Below, piece by piece: positions 58,805 through 64,000 of a DNA stretch of 64,000 bases. The stretch spans positions 113,603,475-113,667,474 of the forward strand of contig OV884013.1 in assembly GCA_930367205.1 (NCBI GenBank), given 5' to 3'. Position 1 is the first letter of the stretch. Every line of letters begins with the position of its first letter. A model generated the notes under the pieces. It was not told the origin of the DNA, did no database searches, and saw only the letters and a list, made by a program, of their open reading frames with translations. Source of the stretch: Acanthosoma haemorrhoidale. Taxonomy: Eukaryota > Arthropoda > Insecta > Hemiptera > Acanthosomatidae. The position numbers and the translations under genes are program-made.

Positions 58805-59601
58805 AAGGGTGTCCCAGAATTAACGCAAGATTTGAATTTGCCACCATTTGTGCAGTAAAGTGCTGGCAACCCTAAAAAAAAACAATTTGACAGCTGACAG
58901 TTTAGGGTTAGTAAAAATGGAGCGTTACACGATAGAACAACGTGTCTTTATTGTTGAACATTATCTCAAAAATAATGAAAGTTTGGTGGCCGCAGTTCAA
59001 AAATTTCATACAAAATATGGTGAGAATAGATTAATTGAAAAATTTAGGGAGACTGGGTCAGTTGAAGACACTAAACACACTACTCGTCCAAAAATAAGCT
59101 GTTCAAATGTCAATACAAAGCAGTGCGTGAGAGTGTTGTAAAAACATCAATTTGGCGTCGTAAACACAGGTCTTTGTGCCGAAATTAGATGATATTGATG
59201 TGGCCAATATGTGGTTTCAACGAGATGGTGCCACATGCCATACAGCCCATGAAACAATTCATATACTGCATGAGACATTTCCAGGTCGTGTACTCTCTCG
59301 TTTTGGTGATCAGAATTGGCCCCCTAAATCGTGTGATTTAACACCTTTAGATTTCTTTTTATGGGGTTATTTGAAGTCAAAGGGGTATGTCAACAAGCCC
59401 ACATCCACCCGTGGATTTTCGACAAAATCGACAAAAGAACGCGTATGTGCCAGCTAAGTCATGGAGGCCATTTGCCCGATTTGTTATTCCATAAATGACC
59501 CTATCTTATTTACTTTATAATTCAATAAAAAAATAACAACAAAAATACTAAACTGTGTTTTCTATTTAAATCAAATCTTGCATTAATTCTGGGACACCCA
59601 T
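58805..59601 (+). mobile_element. DD37E-type element, internally deleted copy 4, both ends intact
   Basis: 797 bp with AAGGGTGTCCCAGAATTAAC and its complement at the ends, flanked by TA (58803-58804, 59602-59603). The transposase start is ATG at 58917 (MERYTIEQRVFIVEHYLKNN, ESLVAAVQKFHTKYG). A small loss joins GENR directly to LIEKFRETGSVEDTKHTTRP. After the shared junction at 59171-59190 the frame reads PKLDDIDVANMWFQRDGATC, HETIHILHETFPGRVLSRFG, and the family C-terminus is shortened. Both terminal repeats and internal subterminal sequence are kept, so it could be mobilised in trans if an active transposase exists elsewhere. Confidence 0.92.
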
Positions 59602-62600
59602 TAGTTTGGTGAAAGTAGTCAAGTTGCACAGTAAAATATGCTGATTGTATAAATATGTATATGCTGGTTGAAACATAACGTAAAGTGTTCCAGATAGTTT
59701 GAGGGCCTTTATTGAAATATTATTCAGACGAGAAAGTGGAGTAGTAAAGATACAAGATACAAGAGAACGTTGTAAAATTTGATGGTGGGATATTGGGAAT
59801 TGTAAAATGGCAAAACTAACCGACAGGAATGACTGCAAAGACCAAAAAGAGAATGTATTGACTATAAAAGTAAAAGATTGGACTATTGGGATAGAATATG
59901 CAATACAGATAAGGACATATCGGTGCGCTATCTGGCTTTATAGGGAGGGACCAGCACCGTCGATAGCAGGGCTAATAAAAATTTAATGACGGCCATAAAG
60001 AAGGTGGTAATAACCATCACGGGCTGTCTTCCTTTATGGAGAGTCTTCTTCTTCCAGCCATGGCCGCGATAAGGGGGTCTTCGATGGCCTCAGGTATCTA
60101 GAGTGTCGGCCCTTACCACGTTAGAGGATGCAGTGTTCAACTCCTGTCTCCTCCAAGTCATTTATGCGAAGTGAAAGTCATTCATGTTACTTCATACTTA
60201 TGGTGTACTCAATGGCGTAAAAGCAGATTGTAAATTGATTCATATTATGAAAATTCAGGAGGCCATAGCAAAATATATCGATTTAAGCTCTGTATGAATG
60301 CTTTAATCAAAGCATTAAAAAAACTTGATTTCGTCTCACTCACATTTAACAGTTTTCAATTCGTGCTATTGGATTTAAAACTTTAAGTTCTATTGTTCTC
60401 CATGGTCAAGTTAACATTATAAATGATAACTCGAAAATAATTGTATAGTTTTAGGAGGCTATAATAGAAATCCGAAATTTAATTTGTATTGAGTCGAATT
60501 TAAACTTTTAAGTCACTAAATTGTAAGAAATGGGACGCTTAACACATGCGGGGACGTAACCATTAAAATTTCAATAACAGGCAATGGCATAATGGTACCG
60601 TGGCGATATTAATGGTTTCCTTGGTATGTTTCTGTTATCGCCACTAGCGTCATTGAGCTATCAAGAAGCACATCTAGGTCAAACAAGGGCTGCGACAAAG
60701 TACCGGAAAACTAAAAGCAATACCTCAACGGGTATAAATGAATAATACTCTGAAATTAATGATAATAAATGATACTCAGGCATATTTTTTTCAAAAGATT
60801 ATCGATGCTCAAGTGCTGTAACAGATTAATGTCGTCTTTGATTTATCCAATTACACTAACGTGACCTCTACATCGCCAATAATCTGCATACAGAACATTT
60901 CACGCACAATCACAGACGGCGACAAGTATCTTAACATTCGCTCCATCCAGCTCGCTTGCACAACCTCAGTGAAAGTTTCCTTACCTTCCCGGTACAAGGT
61001 TAGCTCTGGAGTTTGTGCGAACTCACTGGAGTATGGAGCCCGTCTTAGAAAGTCGATGTATATTCATTAAGTTGTTTAATGTCCGATAGCCGCTGAAAAT
61101 CGACAATGGACGCATCAGAACATAGTCATCGTTGTGGACCGGCTTTAATTTCGAATTTTTAAGGGAAATTTGTCATCCGTCAGTCTGTATGTTCTGCAAT
61201 GTTCTGCTTTCCCGTTATCTTTTGACTTTATCACCTCAACTCTCTAAGGGTCTCTTCTAGGGTGGAAACGAAACAACAAATTCAAAAACATTCTAAAACA
61301 ATAAAAACTAATCTGAGGGCAAATAATAAGTCAAAATTTGAATTGTATTCATTTTCATGTCTCCGTTTTGAATAGCTTAAAAAAAAAAAATTTTGGATAT
61401 CTTTTATAAAATCAGGCTGTAGGCGTTTAAGAAACTCACCGACCCTGATTACGAAAACACCGTTGCTATGGATAAATTCTAGTCAAAATAAAATAAGAAA
61501 CATATCCAATTACTTTTTAAACAATAGCACAAAGGTTAAATATTATAGAAGATTAAACTTTGTGTTGAATATCGTATGATTTTTGGCAATTATTTTTATA
61601 ATCAATTTAATTAAAAACCGGCTTTGTCTAGATTTAATTTATAAGAATCTACAAAAATTTGTACGAGGAAGGACTGCTGAAAGAAAGAAAAGCGACGTAA
61701 GAAGGACGAAAAGAGAAAAAGTCAAGAATACAATATTAGCTTAAATAGTTCTGAATGGCTTAGAGACAGATCGGCTATCATGAATGAACAAGGTAAATTA
61801 GCCAGTGAAATACGGCAGAGGAAAAACTCCATGGAAATCCCAAATTTACTTAACGAAGAATATTAATTGTTGTTTATAGAAGTGTTTGCGTCTGATTATT
61901 GATTTATTCCACTAACCTGTTAATTGAATATTTTAAATATAGTGTAAAAGATATGCTCGGTTGTTTTGATTTTGGTTTTTCTTAAACCAGAAACAATTAT
62001 GATTTGATTCCCGTGCCTGTCTGCCGTTAAAGTTCCCTATTCCATGGCGTGACATGGAAAATTTCCACATAGGTTCCATATGATGGAACAATGACTTAGA
62101 AGACGAATATTCCACTTTTCCCGCGTTTTCCACTGTCCTACTAACATTTGAAAGTTAATACAATGCTACTATTAAAGTACCTGTAATGATAAAATTGCAA
62201 ACAATCATGTTTCATAAGAATGATTTCTCTACCTGCCATATGGACCCGGTGTGCCGCTGAGATCTCGGCAAGCGCTCGTAGACTTCATTAGATTAAATAT
62301 ACTAACATTACAAGGCGTTGATAACCACTGGGTTTTACGCCAATAAACAAACCTGTAATAACTATTATACAGGTAGACAAATGGAGCAATCGTTTGATCG
62401 TATCGGTCAGGAGCAAAACTTCCTCCGGGATAAGAAGGTCTGTTCCCTCAAAGTGGTCGGGACCTCCTGAAGAAAGACGGGGAGGCTAAGGGGACCGAGT
62501 TTTTGCCGACTGACCGCCGCACCAAAGTGGGAGCCCACGGCAGAGCAAAAACTGGACCAGAACCCATCCAGGAGCAATCCGGGATAGCCGGGAATTAATG

Positions 62601-63234
62601 CTCTGGGGATCTCGAGCAAAGTGGTTTGCAGGAGGTCTTGTCTGGAAGCTTGAAAATAATATCAGATAGCAGAAAAGAGTATCAGTATATTGCTGTTCAC
62701 ATTCTCACCAAGTTCCATTGATAACGCTATAATTACACGCAAATGTTATAAAGTTTGTAATTTCTGAAGTAATTAATTAATATTTGACCCTTAATATTTA
62801 TAATATTGTACTTATTTGCCGTGAATCGTAGAGCGAAAGGCGATTCGATTAATTTCTTCCATGTTGGAAATGATTAAAACACCGTTAAAGAGTTTTTTTA
62901 AACAAAAAAAAGTAATAGTGACTCTACAAAATAAATCTGAACAACAAATATATAGAAATGGGCTTGAGCGATTAATTAATTTTTTCACACACACCTTCAT
63001 GGAATTATCGGTCAAACCACTTCATTCCAAAAACGGTCGGAAGGTATGAAGGTATAATCCTCGGACAATATCCAAACGACTTCTAAGGTACAAACAAACC
63101 GCTTTTTCCTCCAGTCTGTGCTTAAGCTAGAATCAAGCAGGCCTTAGGTCCTTAAATGCCTCTATTAGCCTCACTCAGTCACTTCTCCTCTATAAGGCAT
63201 TTACTATCACTATTATAACTATAATTATACATTG
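59602..63234. other. Non-coding, mostly AT-rich; GC-richer patch 62400-62640
   Basis: About 3.6 kb. Patches at 59930-60180, 60540-60680 and 62400-62640 are less AT-rich, with frames below 95 codons and no recognised domains. TAAT-containing words cluster at 60540-60640. I find no repeat or transposon. Confidence 0.4.
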
Positions 63235-63748
63235 AAACTTCTTTATTGTGCTAAAACTACAATCTGCCTTATTAGGCAATAAATAATTGTGATAAATGTT
63301 CTCATTCATACCATATTTACAATTTTCATTCACTCGTTCATTCATACAGTATTTACAAACAGCCCAGAGGCCTCCCAAATCCACATCGTTGTCAACTCCC
63401 TTGCATGCGAAAGAGGAAGCGGAGTCTTGGGAAGTCCCTCACATTCCTCCTTCAGCCACGTCCGAGAGAGCCACAGACGCTAAGGACATGATTGGAGAAA
63501 CTAGGCATTGCCAGGACTCCCACTGTCACGTATTATTGCAGGTCATGAGGCCACTGCCCTTTAGTCTCTGAGGAGGATTATAGGGATGAGTGGGGTAGTG
63601 CGATGACTGTGCTAGGGGATAAGGGTGGTTGGATAGGTTACTATAGAATTTCATGAACTCGCAAGGGATGAGTTCGAGAATATAAGGTATATTAAGATCG
63701 TTATGAAGGGTTTTGTTGATGACGTAATAAGGGTCATTTGCTACTGTA
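63235..63748 (-). mobile_element. LINE-A copy, minus strand
   Basis: A full 3' region on the minus strand from GTCATCAACAAAACCCTTCA and the ORF-end block (ATGAAATTCTATAGTAACCT, CCACCCTTATCCCCTAGCAC) to TTTAGCACAATAAAG. The AATAAA is kept, but no poly-A run follows. A ~20-bp deletion removes part of the CCGGTGACGCGG block. Stop and ATG of the small frame are altered (TAATAC). Confidence 0.87.
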
Positions 63749-64000
63749 CTATTATAACTATGTCATTATTGTGAATAGTTTTTATTAATAAATTTGTATA
63801 AAGTCTTCACCGAGTTGAGATCGTTAATTGTAGAATAAACTTAAATAGACGAAAGACGTTTGAAAGTATACCTCTTTGTATTCGTCAAGCTTGTTAAGGC
63901 CCGTAATCGTTTCTCAAGATAATGCATCTATTGAAGAAGTTCATGGAATGTAAGTCAAGCCGAATTGTTGACGTTAATGTGCTAAAACTGTTGCTAGAAT

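Overview
The window looks like non-coding DNA from an arthropod nuclear genome, most likely an insect. It is AT-rich, has no prokaryotic gene layout, and holds no intact host gene that I can recognise. The evidence for the lineage is the set of transposable elements: mariner-family transposases of several insect-type lineages, Jockey-like non-LTR retrotransposon tails, a Penelope-like GIY-YIG fragment and a Tigger/pogo relic. I cannot name a species from the sequence alone. Where a host function exists it is more likely regulatory or intronic than coding. Several GC-richer islands stand out from the AT-rich background, but none gave a recognisable protein.

The dominant component is a young-to-middle-aged LINE family, called LINE-A here. 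At least thirteen 5'-truncated copies lie on both strands, at about 3.6, 5.6, 6.9, 9.8, 12.0, 30.9, 33.2, 34.5, 38.8, 41.4, 42.7, 44.4 and 63.2 kb. They share the end of a reverse-transcriptase ORF, an abutting small downstream ORF, a 3' stem-loop and an AATAAA/poly-A end. A second LINE family, LINE-C, has five copies at 17.5, 21.2, 27.1, 29.1 and 32.4 kb. DNA transposons are all decayed or internally deleted. Four DD37E-type elements (4.9, 52.3, 56.5 and 58.8 kb) share one internal deletion junction. A different DD37E remnant lies at 21.5 kb. Mariners lie at 8.1, 15.1, 22.3, 37.6 and 46.2 kb, and a Tigger/pogo relic at 25.1 kb.

Structural DNA is the second theme. Two long inverted repeats can fold into hairpins, at 6.7-7.7 kb (split by a LINE-A insertion with a 12-bp target duplication) and at 53.95-55.2 kb (arms of about 500 bp). 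There are two minisatellites. One is a very homogeneous 26-bp array at 16.9-17.4 kb flanked by a 13-bp direct repeat. The other is a 37/38-bp array at 48.2-49.2 kb with higher-order periodicity. Purine (GA)n tracts lie at 0-0.25 and 36.5-36.7 kb. An unclassified repeat B is found as an inverted pair (11 and 19 kb), a short copy at 18.8 kb and an insertion inside LINE-A at 44.6 kb. Repeat D is a direct pair at 51.5 and 55.5 kb.

No genes here work together in a pathway. The biology is that of nested mobile elements: autonomous coding capacity has been lost, but the ends and structural signals needed for mobilisation in trans are often kept. The best leads are the two hairpin loci, the shared-deletion transposon family, the extra LINE-A reading frame that starts at the reverse-transcriptase stop codon, and the 26-bp array that looks like a unit inserted with a target duplication. 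All similarities were judged by eye; no alignment or database search was possible.
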